A program made the translations under genes and the position numbers. This document shows positions 12,001 to 23,984 of a DNA stretch of 64,000 bases, one piece after another; position 1 is the first letter of the stretch, and each line of letters starts with the position of its first letter. The notes under the pieces are model-generated. The model ran no database searches and had not been told where the DNA came from. It saw only the letters and a list, made by a program, of their open reading frames with translations. The DNA is taken from assembly GCF_901000735.1 (NCBI RefSeq), contig NC_081541.1, positions 5,821,021-5,885,020 of the forward strand. The letters are read 5' to 3'. This DNA is from Corylus avellana. Lineage: Eukaryota; Streptophyta; Magnoliopsida; Fagales; Betulaceae.

Positions 12001-15000
12001 CACAAGCACTATTTTTTACGGGAGCAAGCTCCAAACTTTTCCTGTTGCTTTATTTGTTTTTTCTTGCTAAAGAAAAACTCCTTACTTTAGCTAACCAAGC
12101 TCTACAACACCTTGGGTTTCAGAAGACTGGAAATGTAGAGCCCTGGATTGAGTTTTTAACTAAAAAATTCTGAATCCATGATAACAGTCTTTTTTTTTCT
12201 AAATATCTATAGTGGGCAATGGAATGAAAGCCCTTCAATAGAACTTTCCCTAAATATCCATTTGAAGGGACAGATGAATAGTTGAGCAGAGCCAGCTGAA
12301 GGAAGGGCACTAACAAAAGCAGGAGCTTTTTAAGCGTGCTCTGGAATCCCCTGCTCGAAGCTTCTTGGTCACAATAGCACCTCTCTTCCTCCCCAAGAAA
12401 AAAACAAAAAAGAAACAGAAGAAAAAAATCTAATCTAGGTCAATCAAGCTCAGGATTGAGACAGTGAAGTACGAAAATTGTAGGCAGTCAAAAAATCCAA
12501 AGAAATGTGACAGATTGAGGGAGAAAAGGAGCTTTAGTGCCTCAACTGAAATGCAACTATATGGTTATCAGCTGCATGCATATACAATTTTAGTACAACC
12601 AATAAAGCAGTCACAGTCAATGGCCAAAGATGGAAACCATTATGCTCTTAGGAAGCATGATTGATTCATCTACTCATTTTAAAAATAATTACCCAAAACC
12701 AATTTTCAAATTCCTAGTTAGATATAGAACTAACACTGAACTAGACTTTTATTTGAGAAAAGAAAATGATCACCTCTAGTAGGAGGGGAGGAGGAATCCA
12801 GGACATACCATCATGGACAAAATCGAGAGAGAGAGTGAGAATATATCACGTAGAACCTCTACTTACTAGCCATGATGTTTCATTTTGAAAGGTTGGTTTG
12901 ATATCCAAATTTTCTGGTTGAATGAATTGTTGAATCAAAGACATCTTCTCATAAAGTTGGTCATCAAGTTTTACGTCATCTGAATGTGAAGCAAATACAC
13001 GAGTAAATAACTTTGTCATGACATACTTCTCCAGTCCCTGTATTTGAAAGAAAGCACAAGATAAAAGAAATCAGTATATACAGAAGTATGATCCAAAAAC
13101 AGCACATATTACAAAGAGAAAAACACCCAAAAAGGAAATGAAAACAATAAAATTACCAAAATTAAAAAGAAAAATCATCCAAACAAATCCTATACAAGGC
13201 AAGAAGTATGAAGTACCCAGCTTTTTGCTACTTTTAAAGATATAAAATAAAAGTGAATAGTGCATGCATGATCTCATAAATATTTGTGTACCAACAAAAG
13301 GAAAATATTAACCATTTGGCCAATAATAGGTCTAAAGCATTATAGGGTATGTCTGGAAAAGTTTTTTAAGAACACTTTTTAGTTTTCAGACACTCTTCTC
13401 AGAGAAGTGTATGAGAAATCTCCTCCAACAGTGTTTGGTTGTCTGATAAATTTTTCGACCATTTAAAGAACACTATAGCCACTTTCTCTCTTCGCAAACC
13501 AGAGCCAATAAGACCAACCATTGCCTAACCTATATAGCCTATACGGTTGCCGCTGAAGAGAATAAACACTCATGATTAATACTTCAACAATCACCACAAT
13601 ACTTCATAAATCCTCATCCACTCCTGTTATCTCACTTTCAACAACTGTCTCCTCTAAGCACTCCTTAAAGCCAAGCTCAAGTGCCCACCAAAACCATGCA
13701 TGAGCGGACCTCCAACCCATGACAAGTGCTTGAACGCGCTCCAAAGCCCAGGTGATCTACCCCACCACCATAGCTGGGCATGACCCAACTGCAGTGGCTA
13801 GGTAACCCAGCCACCCCTAGCTGCAGTGGCTAGGTTACCGAGCCACAATAGCTGGGCATTGCTGGGGCTATTTTTTTAATTTTTTTTTCAATATTCGAAC
13901 AAAATAACATCATTTCAGTTCATTTTCGTTGATATCATAATCCATCTCAAAGACACTGTTCTCCAAGTACCAAAGATAAGCTTGTGTAGTATCCTTTTTT
14001 GATAAGCTAAAGAGAGAGAAAACAAAAAACAAAGATGGTAGATAAGAGAAAAGAACTGAGGTCAGTTCTGAACTAGTTATGGATTTAAGAATCCTCTCTA
14101 GTCATCAAAGAAAGATTCCTAGGGTATATATTAGGTTCACTGGGCCACACCCACTTCCTATGCTACTTACTAATTGGTGGCACCATAGAGTAAAAAGATA
14201 TTAAGATATCAAGGTTCATACTTTGATACCAAGGTTCATATTAAGATACCCTTTGCAAATATGGCAAATTCCCATGGAGAAAAGAAACATAGGATTTTCA
14301 ATGGGTCAAAACTGAAGATAAACTTTCAGAAAATGCAATTTATTTCTCCATATTGGATTTTCATGCTGAGCTTTCAGATAATGCAATTTATTTTCTTCTT
14401 TTGATAGTTAGATTTGAACCCGACCCTGACCCTGACCCAACACCTAGGTGCCTGGTAATGCAGCTTTAGCTCGGTGCTTTTGACAGAGGTTTAGTATCCA
14501 TATTTTTATGATTCTGCATATCTCCATTGTACACTGATTGATTTCAAGAGTTCTATTAGACTCATTAAATAAGTCGCTTTCAGAAGATCATTGGAGTCAT
14601 ACCACAAAGAACAACAGAAGTCAGAAGTTATTTTTTGATAAGTAACTTAAGTCAGAAATTATGTCCAGAGTTGTAATGCCTTCGTTCTCTCATTCACTCA
14701 ACTCCTATTTCCCCTTCCCTTCAGCCTTTCTTTCTTCATCATTTATACAGAAATATATTTCAAAGCAACACTTGTAGCCGATGCCTGAAATATTATGGGT
14801 TGTGCCCCTATGCCATCAGGTGGATTGCTTACGTCCAATGGTGTAGAATCAAGAGGGTGGCAGTCAATGAAAAATTCTGTTTTCCCCTACACTGTTGTCC
14901 CTAAGAAAGGAAAAGAACCTACGGGGAATTAGGAAGCTAAATCAGCAGTGAATGTTAGGGAAATTGCTTTTTAGTTTGAGAGCTTTTAGAACTCATTTAT

Positions 15001-17312
15001 TTTAAGACTTTCATAAACTTACATTAATGCCTTTTCTCTTCTCTCTCCTTTCTTTTTTAATAAGTATCTACATGTTAGTTTCATTCATATCCCTTCAAAT
15101 TGACACACTGACAGAAAACAAAAGTTGAAGGTCTCAATAGTCAATCTTCTGTCATGATATCACCAGAACAACTACAAGAACTTCTCGGTGGAATCCCCGG
15201 GGCCGAGAGGACCAAAATAAGTGTTGGGGTTATCCCACATCGGTTGTGGAAGAGGTTGGTGGTTACTTTTTAAGTGTGAGGAAAAGCCTCACCTCTTGAA
15301 CTAGCTTTTGGGGTTGAAAGAGGCCCAAGACCACCCAACACTGGTATCAGAGCCCAGATTTATCAACAAGTCTCGGCCCAACAGTCCACAGGAGAAACGG
15401 GTTGTCGCTGCTTCGACCCAAGGTCCGATGTGTGAGGGGTAGATTGTTGAGGTTATCCCACATCAGTTGTGGAATGGGCTGGTGGTCACTTTATAAGTGT
15501 GAGGGAAAGCCTCACCTTTTAAGCTAGCTTTTGGGGTTGAGAGAGGCCCAAGACCACCCAACAATAAGAATTGTTCTCTGGTCCTTTTATTAAGATTCTA
15601 GGACCTAATATTCCATGATATAGTACATTGTTATATTTTGTATACCTTTTCATTGACCTATGAATAATGCAATTCTATAATAAAGTCGCACAAAGAAAAG
15701 AGATATACATAATAGAACATCATAATAACACAACGATTTTTTTTTTTTTTTAATAAGTAATGTAGTATAGAAAACGCGCAGAGGGGCGCAACCCTAGTAC
15801 ATAGGAAGTAGACAAGAGGACGCCTAAGTAGAACTAGAAAAGAGAAAAAGAAAATCAGAGAAACTAATCACTAAAGGAGCAAGCCAAGCAACCGTCCAAC
15901 TGAAAAGAGTAGTAAAAAAGAAGTGCAAAAGATCCTCCAATTCCTTTCGGAATCCTCAAAGAATCTCCCATTTCGTTTAGTCCATAAGCACCACGTGATG
16001 CACAGCGGGGCCATTTTTCAAACCACGGCACTTCGAGAACAACCACCCCTCATGATAACACAACCATCCTATAAATAGATGCAAATACAAGGTAAATGTC
16101 TGAGTAACTCACTTCACCAGCACTCTCCAGCTCCTCAGCTGAGCAACCAACCCAAAGTGGATGAGCCCTGAAAGCTGATTCCATTTTGGCAAGGAACTCC
16201 TGTACCGCTGCACTGTCCTTCTCTGGATCGGGAGCATTGTTTGAAAACAAGACAATAAAACTGCCATATGGAAGACATCACATTCAAAACCTTGCACATG
16301 ATTGTTTTGTAAAGAGAAAAATTATTATTATGGCAACTCTTCTACAGAAAGGGTATCATGATTTTCAGTTATGAGCTCCTATCTGCTCTGTCTGATGAGT
16401 CACAACACCTTATAGCATCTCCAACAAGGTTAAGTAAAATAGCTAGTCATGAGAGAAGAGAGAAGGAAGAGAGAAATTATTAAAGAAATGATCTAGTGTT
16501 CTTTTGCCATTCACTGTAGCACCAAATGTATTTTAGCTAGCCTATGCTGGAGGTGAAAAGGGGGCAATATTAGCTGAATTTAGCTAATATGGACATTTTA
16601 CCTAATTTGCTAAAGATGCTCTTAGAATTGAAAATTATTTGTCGAGTAATGCTACTCTTCACACTCATTTTACATGAGCAAACGTACCATGTTTTAAGTG
16701 ATGTCACCCACTTAAAATAAAAAAGAAAAGAAAAGTCACTTAAAACACGATAAGTCAACCGTTGTGACATAAGTATAAAGAGTAGCATTACCCTTATTTT
16801 CCTTTGACTATGGACTGCTGCAGGGATACAGCTTTTAAAATGGGGACTGCCACTAGGTAATTCACATTGAACTTGCTAGGTTTACAAATTGACATGACAA
16901 TCTACCCTGCGTGATACTCATTGTGGATTGACATCAAAGTTGTAAGAGGTTGTAGTAAAAGTTACAGTAGGCAAGCATTTTCCTTCAATTTATGAAATCA
17001 AAATTATCTAACTTTGCACTACTACAAGCAAGAAAAAGTAGTTCCCAAACATTTCCTAAATTATTTGGCAGAATTGCGATAAGTAAATAGAAATATCTGT
17101 TGTTCTTTTTTGGAAAAAAACACGATAATTGCAAGAACTTAGCAGTCAAGATATAGGGGAATTAGGAAAATTGAAGGATTCAATTTGGAAACTGTATCAA
17201 TCATATGATAAATGCAGTACCTTTTGATGGATTTGACGAGATCAGCAGCGGAGGGTTGTCGCATGCGCTCCAGAAAGTCGTGCAAACCCAGGAACACGTC
17301 AGCGTTCTCCAT
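9081..17312 (-). CDS. VPS9A: VPS9a-type Rab5 guanine-nucleotide exchange factor, copy A
   Basis: Five coding exons on the minus strand: 17221-17312, 16113-16260, 12867-13037, 10899-11078 and 9081-9920, all GT/AG, phase closing to 476 aa. Start is [18 protein letters not shown], as in Arabidopsis VPS9a (about 520 aa, from memory). The family catalyses GDP-GTP exchange on Rab5 GTPases (ARA7, RHA1, ARA6) at endosomes. The VPS9 domain spans roughly residues 100-275. D185 (in [11 protein letters not shown]) and Y225 (in ESAYFFTN) fall at the positions known to be needed for exchange in Arabidopsis. The C-terminal third is polar, with a conserved block [20 protein letters not shown]. The C-terminus has a 21-bp duplication (repeated EAVVAQG) absent from copy B. 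Both copies look functional. Confidence 0.95.
10378..10401. repeat. (AT)n microsatellite in VPS9 copy A intron 4
   Basis: About eleven AT units. The same tract sits at about 25503-25527 in copy B, so it predates the duplication. Confidence 0.85.
11721..11951. mobile_element. MITE, PIF/Harbinger-like, with empty site in paralogue
   Basis: 231 bp in intron 3 of VPS9 copy A. Left end GAGCATATTTGAGATTGCGT; right end reverse-complemented GAGCCTGTTTGGGATTGTGT. Flanked by TTA on both sides (11718-11720 and 11952-11954). The matching place in copy B (about 26847) reads GCTATTTAGTGCAATAAG, with a single TTA, a perfect empty site. Same family as 2967-3227. Confidence 0.93.
14632..14648 (-). mobile_element. 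Ultra-short L1 tail insertion (17 nt), copy A
   Basis: TTTTTGATAAGTAACTT, the reverse complement of an L1 3' terminus ending TTACTTATCAAAAA, sits between near-perfect 14-bp repeats AAGTCAGAAGTTAT (14618-14631) and AAGTCAGAAATTAT (14649-14662). Also present in copy B near 29508, so it predates the duplication. Confidence 0.6.
15222..15563 (+). mobile_element. TRIM retrotransposon (miniature LTR element), copy A
   Basis: 342 bp in VPS9 intron 2. Two 119-bp LTRs (15222-15340 and 15445-15563), each beginning TGTTG and ending CAACA, with about a dozen differences between them by my count. The primer-binding site TGGTATCAGAGCC (15342-15354) matches the initiator methionine tRNA end. A short polypurine stretch (GTGAGGGGTAGA) precedes the right LTR. 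Flanked by 5-bp target duplication ATAAG (15217-15221 and 15564-15568). No coding capacity, as expected for TRIMs. Confidence 0.95.
15738..16049 (-). mobile_element. 5'-truncated LINE-1, copy A
   Basis: Minus-strand insertion in VPS9 intron 2; its poly(A) appears here as a T-run. The end of ORF2 can still be read on the minus strand (15843-15935 region: [16 protein letters not shown] then a frame ending SFSDFL), typical of plant L1 ORF2 C-termini, with frame breaks upstream. Target duplication of about 18 bp (15720-15737 and 16050-16067; TCATGATAACACAACCAT on the right) with two mismatches. Present at the matching position in copy B. Confidence 0.85.
16413..16621. mobile_element. MITE, TSD TTA, copy A
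   Basis: 209 bp in VPS9 intron 1. Left end TAGCATCTCCAACAAGGTTA; right end reverse-complemented GAGCATCTTTAGCAAATTAG. Flanked by TTA (16410-16412 and 16622-16624), PIF/Harbinger-like. Shared with copy B. Confidence 0.85.
16646..16791. mobile_element. Small MITE with TIR GTAATGCTACTCTT
   Basis: 146 bp bounded by inverted repeats GTAATGCTACTCTT and AAGAGTAGCATTAC. No clear target duplication. The copy B counterpart (about 31518-31700) has lost the right end and carries an internal tandem duplication. Confidence 0.65.
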
Positions 17313-17440
17313 CACCCACCACCGTCCGATCGTATCAAAATTCTGAGCTTCCCAGTAGAATGAAGAGACCCCGCAGTACTGGAGTAGCTTTGAATGCTAA
17401 AACGATGTTTTTTATTATCCGTTTTCGGTGTTTTGTTTTT

Positions 17441-17564
17441 GAAAGAATTGCTAGGGCCCAGCCCAAGGCCTGCCTTGAAATGGCCGGGTGGCTGCCTTTG
17501 CTTTGAAAGAATTGCTAGGGCCCAGCCCAAGGCCTGCCTTGAAATGGCCGGGTGGCTGCCTATA
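17441..17564. repeat. 64-bp tandem repeat upstream of VPS9 copy A
   Basis: Two near-identical units starting GAAAGAATTGCTAGGGCCC at 17441 and 17505. They lie about 130 bp upstream of the VPS9 ATG, in the promoter or leader. The same pair, more diverged, lies upstream of copy B (about 32348-32470). Confidence 0.85.
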
Positions 17565-17826
17565 ATTGCTAAGGCCCAACCCCAAACTACTTATCTTTGG
17601 TTTTTTCTTTTACATTTTTTTCTTGGTTTTTTTTTTCCTTGATGTGACTGTTTATTATTGCTGATTCAAAAGAGATATGCTTGGTTGCAATAAAATGGTC
17701 ATGTTTTGGTCATTTTAATCCTAGGTGGCAGGCCTTTATAATTTTTTAATATTTAAAATTTTTAAGTTTTTGAATCAAAATTAAAATAATAAAAAATTCA
17801 TTAAAAAAAAATTGAAAAATAAAAAG

Positions 17827-18880
17827 GGAAAACACTGGAGGAATGTTGGCCTAGGAATGCAGGTCTAATTAATCTATTTAATTAAATGAATTTATATAAT
17901 GTTATACTCATGTGACTTAAACCTGATAATCTGATATGCGACGACGCAAGGGCGAGCAATTTTTGACACATATCTCATGCGACATAAACCTGACATGCGA
18001 CGACGTAAGGGCGAGTAATTTTTGACACATCTCTTATGCAAACCCGATACAAACTTAATACAGAATTAGTAAATTAGAATTGAAAAAATAATTTTGTTAC
18101 ATGAATAGGTAACAGATCGAGTAATGCGCCTATTAAATTATGAAATATGTAGCCTATTGAGGTCTTAGTGTGTGGATGCAGGTTATATGTTTAACCACCT
18201 TAATCTTTGTGTCTTTCTCTATTTCCTTCATTTCATATTATTCCACATTTTATATTCATCCCATTGTGAGATCTTATAAGGTATTAGTTGAGATCTTATA
18301 ATTATCATCCTTGTCTTCCAGATTGAGCTTCATGTAGCGAGTCGTGAAAGAAGAGATTGAACAAAACAACAACTAAATTACATGGTGGGGAGTTGCGTAC
18401 TCAAATACGATATGAAGTAAAATCTCAAAAGTACAGTTAAACGCAAGTTTCTAAATATGCCTGAACCCCGCCTGAGTAGAATACAACGAGAGGCTACATG
18501 GTTTCGAACGGCCAATAACACCACAAACACAAAGAAACTAAGGAAAACATACATGTTAGGAAAGAGCAGGAAATTGAAAATGAAGAGTGACACCAAAGAA
18601 CATACATCATTAATAATCTCTGCAAAAGCCAGAATAGAAGCTGTAGAAACCATGGCTAAATCAATTCAAATTGCAAAGATAGAGTAAATGGTCTAATTAT
18701 ATATGAAAATGTAGTGGTACTGGAACGTAGCGAGAAAGGAATTGGAGCCGTGATTTGATGTGGACGGTGCATTCTCTCTCTTGGGGTTCTTTTTGTTTCC
18801 TTTTTTTTTTCAATTTTCTTTTTTTTTTTTTTTTTTTTTGAAAAGTTTGCAATAGTTTGAAGTCCTTGATGGGCTGTTGG
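17827..18880. repeat. ~1-kb tandem repeat, unit 1
   Basis: First of three direct repeats. Landmarks in order: GGAGGAATGTTGGCCTAGGA, a doubled motif GCGACGACG-AAGGGCGAG, a segment near 18550-18690 (shared ATGTTAGGAAAGAGCAGG), then a pyrimidine/T-rich end. No recognised protein. Only the first unit of the VPS9 segmental duplication contains this block. Confidence 0.85.
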
Positions 18881-19879
18881 GGAAACACCGGAGGAATGTC
18901 GGCCTAGGAATGCAGGTCTAATTAATATATTTAATTAAATGAATTCATATAATGTTATACTCATGTGACTTAAACCTGACATTCGACGATGCAAGGGCGA
19001 ATAATTTTTGACACATATCTCATGCGACGTAAACTTGAGATGCAACAACGTAGTTTTTGACACAAGTCTCATTCAAACCCCGATACAAACTTAATACAAA
19101 ATTAGTAAATTAAAATTGAAAAAACAACTTTGTTACGTGAATACTTAACAGATCGAGTAACGCACCTGTTAAATTACGAAATATGTAGCCTACTGAGGCT
19201 TTAGTGTGTAGATGTAGGTTATATGCCGAACCACCTTAATCTTTGTGTCTTGCATTCTATACTCATCACATTTTGAGATATTATAAGGTATTAGTTGAGA
19301 TCATATAATTATCATCCTTATCTTCCAGAGTGAGCTTCATGTAGCAAGCCGCAGAAGAAGAGATTGAACATAACAACAACTAAACTACATGTCGGTGAGT
19401 TACATACTTAGATACGGTGTGAAGTAAAATCTCAAAAGCACAGTTAAACGAAAGTTTCTGGATACGTTGGAACCCCGCCTAAGCAGAATAACAACGAGAG
19501 GCTATGTGGTTCTAAACGGCCAATAACACCACAAACACAAAGAAATTAAGGAAAACAAACATGTTAGGAAAGAGCAGGAAATTGAAAATGAAGAGTGACA
19601 CCAAAGAACACACGTCGTTAATAATCCCTGCAAAAGCAATAATAGAAGTTGTGGAAACCATGGCTAAATCAATTCAAATTGCAAAGATCAGGGTGAATGG
19701 TCTACTTATATATGAAAATGTAGTAGTACTGGAACGTAGCGAGTAAGGAATTTGAGCCGTGATTTGATGTGGAACGGTGCATTCTCTTTGTTGGGTTCAT
19801 TTTGTTTTAGTTTTTCCAATTTTCTTACATTTTTTTTAAAAAAAAAAAGTTTAATGTGGTTTGAAGTCCTTGATGGGCT
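18881..19879. repeat. ~1-kb tandem repeat, unit 2
   Basis: Second direct repeat with the same landmarks (GGAGGAATGTCGGCCTAGGA at about 18890; ATGTTAGGAAAGAGCAGG at 19561). Diverged from unit 1 by scattered substitutions and small indels. Confidence 0.85.
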
Positions 19880-20642
19880 GTTGGGGAAACAATGGAGGAA
19901 TGCAGGTCTAATTAATCTATTTAATTAAATGAACTATATATAATGTTATAATCATGCGACTTAAACCTGACATGTGACGACGCAAGGAGGAGTAATTTTT
20001 GACACATATCTCATGCGACGTAAACCTGACATGCAACGACGTAAGGGCAAATAATTCTTGACACATATCTCATGCAAATCCCAATACAAAATTAGTAAAT
20101 TAGAATTGAAAAAATAACTCTATTTCGTGAATACGTTATAGATCGAGTAACGCACCTGTTAAATTACGAAATATGTAGCCTATTGAGGCTTTAGTGTGTG
20201 GATGTAGGATATATGCTGAACCACCTTAATCTTTGTGTCTTTCTCTATTTCCTTCATTTCATATTATTCCGCATTTTATACTAATCGCATTTTGAGATCT
20301 TATAAAGTATTAGTTGAGATCATATAATTATCATCCTTATCTTCCAGAGTAAGCTTCATGTAGCAAGCCGCAAAGGAAGAGATTGAACAATAACAACAAC
20401 TAAACTACATGTCAGTGAGTTGCGTACTTAGATACGATGTGAAGTAAAATCTCAAAAGCACAGTTAAACGAAAGTTTCTGGATACGCCCGAACACCGCCT
20501 AAGCAGAATAACAACGAGAGGCTATGTGGTTCCGAACGGCCAATAACACCACAAACACAAAGAAACTAAGAAAAACAAACATGTTAGGAAAGAGCAGGAA
20601 ATTGAAAATGACGAGTGACACCAAAGAACACACGTCGTTAAT
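19880..20642. repeat. ~1-kb tandem repeat, unit 3 (truncated)
   Basis: Third direct repeat. It breaks off after the CACACGTCGTTAATA landmark at about 20642, where unrelated sequence begins. Confidence 0.85.
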
Positions 20643-21092
20643 ATAGCACTAGAGTGCTTGACTCCTACTCTACATGCTATCATCTCCACGTAGACTCTTA
20701 ACAAACTATTACTCCAATTTGCAAACACAAATTGGTGACCAAGTACCAAACATTCGCTTGGGGGAGGTAGTGTCATAGACCTGTGGCTTGGGTCTAAGCA
20801 ATAGAAGCTCCCAAAGCGTACCCCACTCTCTCTCTCTCTCTTCCCCTTCGACCTCACAAATTTGCAAACACAAACCTCACCACTCACCAATAAAAAGAAA
20901 ACTTGTCGCACGAGTCCCAGTGACCAAATGCCATCGTTTCCCTCCCAATTATAATTATGAGGAATAACACTTTCAGTTATAACCAACAATGGGGTGGGGA
21001 CCGTGGGGTTACATGCCATGTTGACGATAGATTCCTCAAATTGCCACCCTTGCTACCCTTTTCATGTCGTTCCTCTTGCTATTGCCCAATGT
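20643..21092. other. Intergenic, no gene seen
   Basis: Mixed-composition spacer with a (CT)n tract near 20827-20842. The 165-aa minus frame across 20522-21019 runs into repeat unit 3 and shows no family signature. Confidence 0.4.
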
Positions 21093-21863
21093 AGGGGTGT
21101 CAACCCCGTTCGGTTTCCCGATTTTTGGCCAAAACCGAAACCGGAACTAGGGTACCCCGGTTCTCGGTTTTGGGAAACCGGAACCAGAACTGGGACCCCG
21201 GTTAAAATCGGCCGGTTCCGGTTTTACCCGGTCCGGTAACCGGTTTTTGAAGAAAATTAGTTTTTGGGCTTATTTTAGGTATTTGGCCTAAAATAAGCCC
21301 CATTTTTTTTTTTCATAAGTTAGCTCATTTTTTAAAAAAAAATTCTATTAATCTTTTTGTCTAAATTAAAGAGGCTTTGTTATGATTGTTCCAAATAATA
21401 AAAAAATAAACCTAAAAAAGCCCAAAAATCCTAAAAAAATCAATGTTTTTGCCAATTTGGGCTTTAGAAATAAAAATTCAATTTTTTAAAATACCCTAAA
21501 AATCATTTTAAATTAGGTACATAAAGAAAACATTAAAACAATAAAAAGTAAAAATAGAGAAGTGAAATGAAGAAGAGGACTAGAGGAGAAAATGGAGAAG
21601 AAGAGGAGCTTGCGGCATGATGTGAGAAAAGAAGATGAAGGGGACTTAGGGGAGAAGTGAGAACTGGAGACGGGAGACCTAAAACTAAGCGTAAAAAAAT
21701 TAAAATATATTAATATATATAATATAATAATATATAAATATTATTTAATAAAATATAAACCCGGTTCAGTAGCTCGATAGGAACAATTTTTGAACAAATT
21801 AAGTTTTGGATTTTCGGACCAAACTGGGATTCCGGTTCCGATTTTTGTAATTTTGGCACTCCA
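21093..21863. mobile_element. Degenerate hAT-like non-autonomous element
   Basis: Left end TAGGGGTGTCAACCCCGTTC followed by CCGGTT-rich sequence; right end reverse-complemented TGGAGTGCCAAAATTAC, then CGGAACCGG motifs. The ends are inverse-complementary only in part and no 8-bp target duplication could be matched, so boundaries and family are tentative. Confidence 0.45.
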
Positions 21864-23019
21864 GCGTAACTCACAAAAGCAAAGAAAACCCATTTCGACA
21901 ACTCATAAGAGCACACCCCATTTATGCAAACAGCAGACAAAAGAGTGACTGAGAGAGAAATCCCATGGAAAACAGGCCTCTCTCTGCCAAGCTGATTCAA
22001 AACAAATTTCCTTACTGAAAAGAAAAAAATATCTTACAAAAGAAATAATCATGGAAAAATGGAATTCCATAGACTATCCATCCATTCCTTTCTATAAGCC
22101 TTTATATAAATATAACATAAATGTCATGTATTTTTTGGAACGGTGACGCTTTGACAATGGGAATGCACATTTTTATCACCCCAATAAGTAATTAAAACAG
22201 AGCAATCATCTCCTCCATCCCAATGACATACACTGACATTTTTTTGTAAGAAAAACTATCCTCTTGGCTACTGTGTAATTTACTCTAATATAAAGTATGT
22301 TTACAATAAATTATATAAACTACATGTTTATCTTATAATTATTTAAACATATCATTTACTTCATATAATTATAATTATTTGATTAATCACCACTTTTAGC
22401 GTAGTAAAATTTCTTTGAAAACACCATAATATGATTTACTTTATATAAACAACTATAATTTCTTTGAAAAGCGTTGTTTCACTTAAATGTGCCTTTTGAT
22501 TTTAAATTTACGGTCTAACTTAAAATTGACACTTGTCAGCATTTTAAATAGCCACTTATCTTTTTTAGACCCTCTTCTATTAAAAAAAAAAAAAAAGGTT
22601 GAATAAAAAGCAATATATAAATTAGAAAAGAAAATAAGGAATAAAAAGGGCAATGGAAGAACAAAACCACATAAAATAAAGACAAACAAATGGAAAATGG
22701 AAAATACTAATATAATGGAAAATATTTTTCTTTTCTATATAACTTTCTTGGTTCCAATAAAATTGATATAGGTTTAGGAAGAAGTTAATTCAAATAGAGA
22801 TTTTTTCTTTCGACCATCATTTGATTATATAATGTATAAGAAACTACTTTTAGAAAATAAAGTAAAAATAACGCATTAAAGGTTTCTAAAATAAAAATAA
22901 TGCATTAAAGGAAAGGCTCGACGAAGGGAGGGAGATGCGGCGGGGGAAGGAAAATGCTTTCGGAGATCAAGATTTTATTTGTTTTTTTTTTTGGCCGAAT
23001 TTACTTGGTTATATCATGC
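21864..23019. other. Intergenic, no gene seen
   Basis: AT-rich spacer of the first duplication unit with no counterpart in the second unit. No supported gene. Confidence 0.5.
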
Positions 23020-23984
23020 TCACATTTAAACTTCATTTCTCTAATTTGTCACACACGACTGTTCATTGTTTAAGATTATGAAAAAGAGTAATTTTAAAAG
23101 TCTTTCTTATGTCTTTTTTGTTTTTCCAAAAATAATATAATTTTTAAAATCACCATTTAATCATGCTTTATCAACCTGACAATAATATAATCTAATAATC
23201 TTGATCTATATCTGTCCAATATTTGGCTACAACAAAAAATAGTCCCACACGCCCTTTTTTTTTTTTATAATTTTTTTTATAATTTATTTATTTATTTATT
23301 TTTTTTAAAAAAAGAAGCAAATTACAAACAAAGAGAATGGTTATATAGGGATCCTTCCCACTATTGGTCATAATAGAAGAAAATATGAAGGTAAGTGTAT
23401 TGAAAATACTTCAAAACGCAAGATGACAAGATTAATAACGGCCCAATTGGTGAGATGGTGCGCATGTGGGCCAAACGTGTATTTAAGTCTCACATATAAC
23501 CCCTTTTCATCCTCACACACACACGCACACAAATAATAATAATAAAAAAATAAAAATAAAAATAAAAATTGTTAAGGAAAGTAGGGAATCCCATCAAACT
23601 CTGAAACATAAGCTGAAAGGGATTTTCATCACAAAACTAGAAAGCAATGCGATTTTTGTTTTTCACTACACGAAGAAACATCAGTACAAAGAACCAACAA
23701 GTAATAGCAATTTGCTCCTATTCATGGGGCTACTCACTGAGCATAGTGTGCATATGAGACCCATCCCAAGAATCATGATGTTACATTTTAATCCTTGAGG
23801 AAAAAGAATAAACAGGGAAAAAAAAAAACATTTAAGAATACTGAGATTGTGTACTAATGAACAGCTTCTATATAACTTTTTGACCACATCTTGCTCACCA
23901 GCACTTACAAGGCTGAAGTTGTGTATCATAGATATATCCAAAACTTTCATCATTTTAATGCTCTAAGCTGCCTCTCACTGAAAA
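23020..23984 (-). repeat. Duplicated 3' flank and 3'-UTR end of the GT31 gene
   Basis: Collinear with 33060-34212, which lies immediately 3' of the intact GT31 gene, apart from an extra ~290 bp in the latter at about 33430-33720. Here it stops in CACTGAAAA at 23981-23984 and is fused straight to VPS9 3'-flanking sequence. It carries no GT31 coding sequence. Confidence 0.88.

Larger units (their letters stand above)
8747..17672. repeat. Segmental duplication, VPS9 part of unit 1
   Basis: Nearly collinear with 23981-32578. Both contain a complete VPS9 gene, the same TRIM, the same truncated LINE and the same older MITE in the same introns. Differences include a MITE at 11721 only here and 62 bp of intron near 10142-10203 absent from the other copy. 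Left edge: AAAA at 8747-8750, directly before GATATGTTCC. Confidence 0.9.

Noticed and set aside
15864..16046. 60-aa minus frame that could be taken as a small gene
   Set aside because: It is a decayed LINE-1 ORF2 C-terminus; the true L1 frame is shifted and interrupted.
18457..18687. 76-aa frame in the triplicated repeat (also 19561-19746)
   Set aside because: Open in only some repeat units and with different extents; no recognised family. Kept only as part of the repeat.
17827..20642. Three regular repeats considered as a CRISPR-like or satellite array
   Set aside because: Units are about 1 kb with only three copies and no short spacers, and the DNA is plant nuclear. A local tandem triplication fits.
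20522..21019. 165-aa minus frame
   Set aside because: It crosses the junction between tandem repeat 3 and unrelated DNA, so it is unlikely to be one gene.
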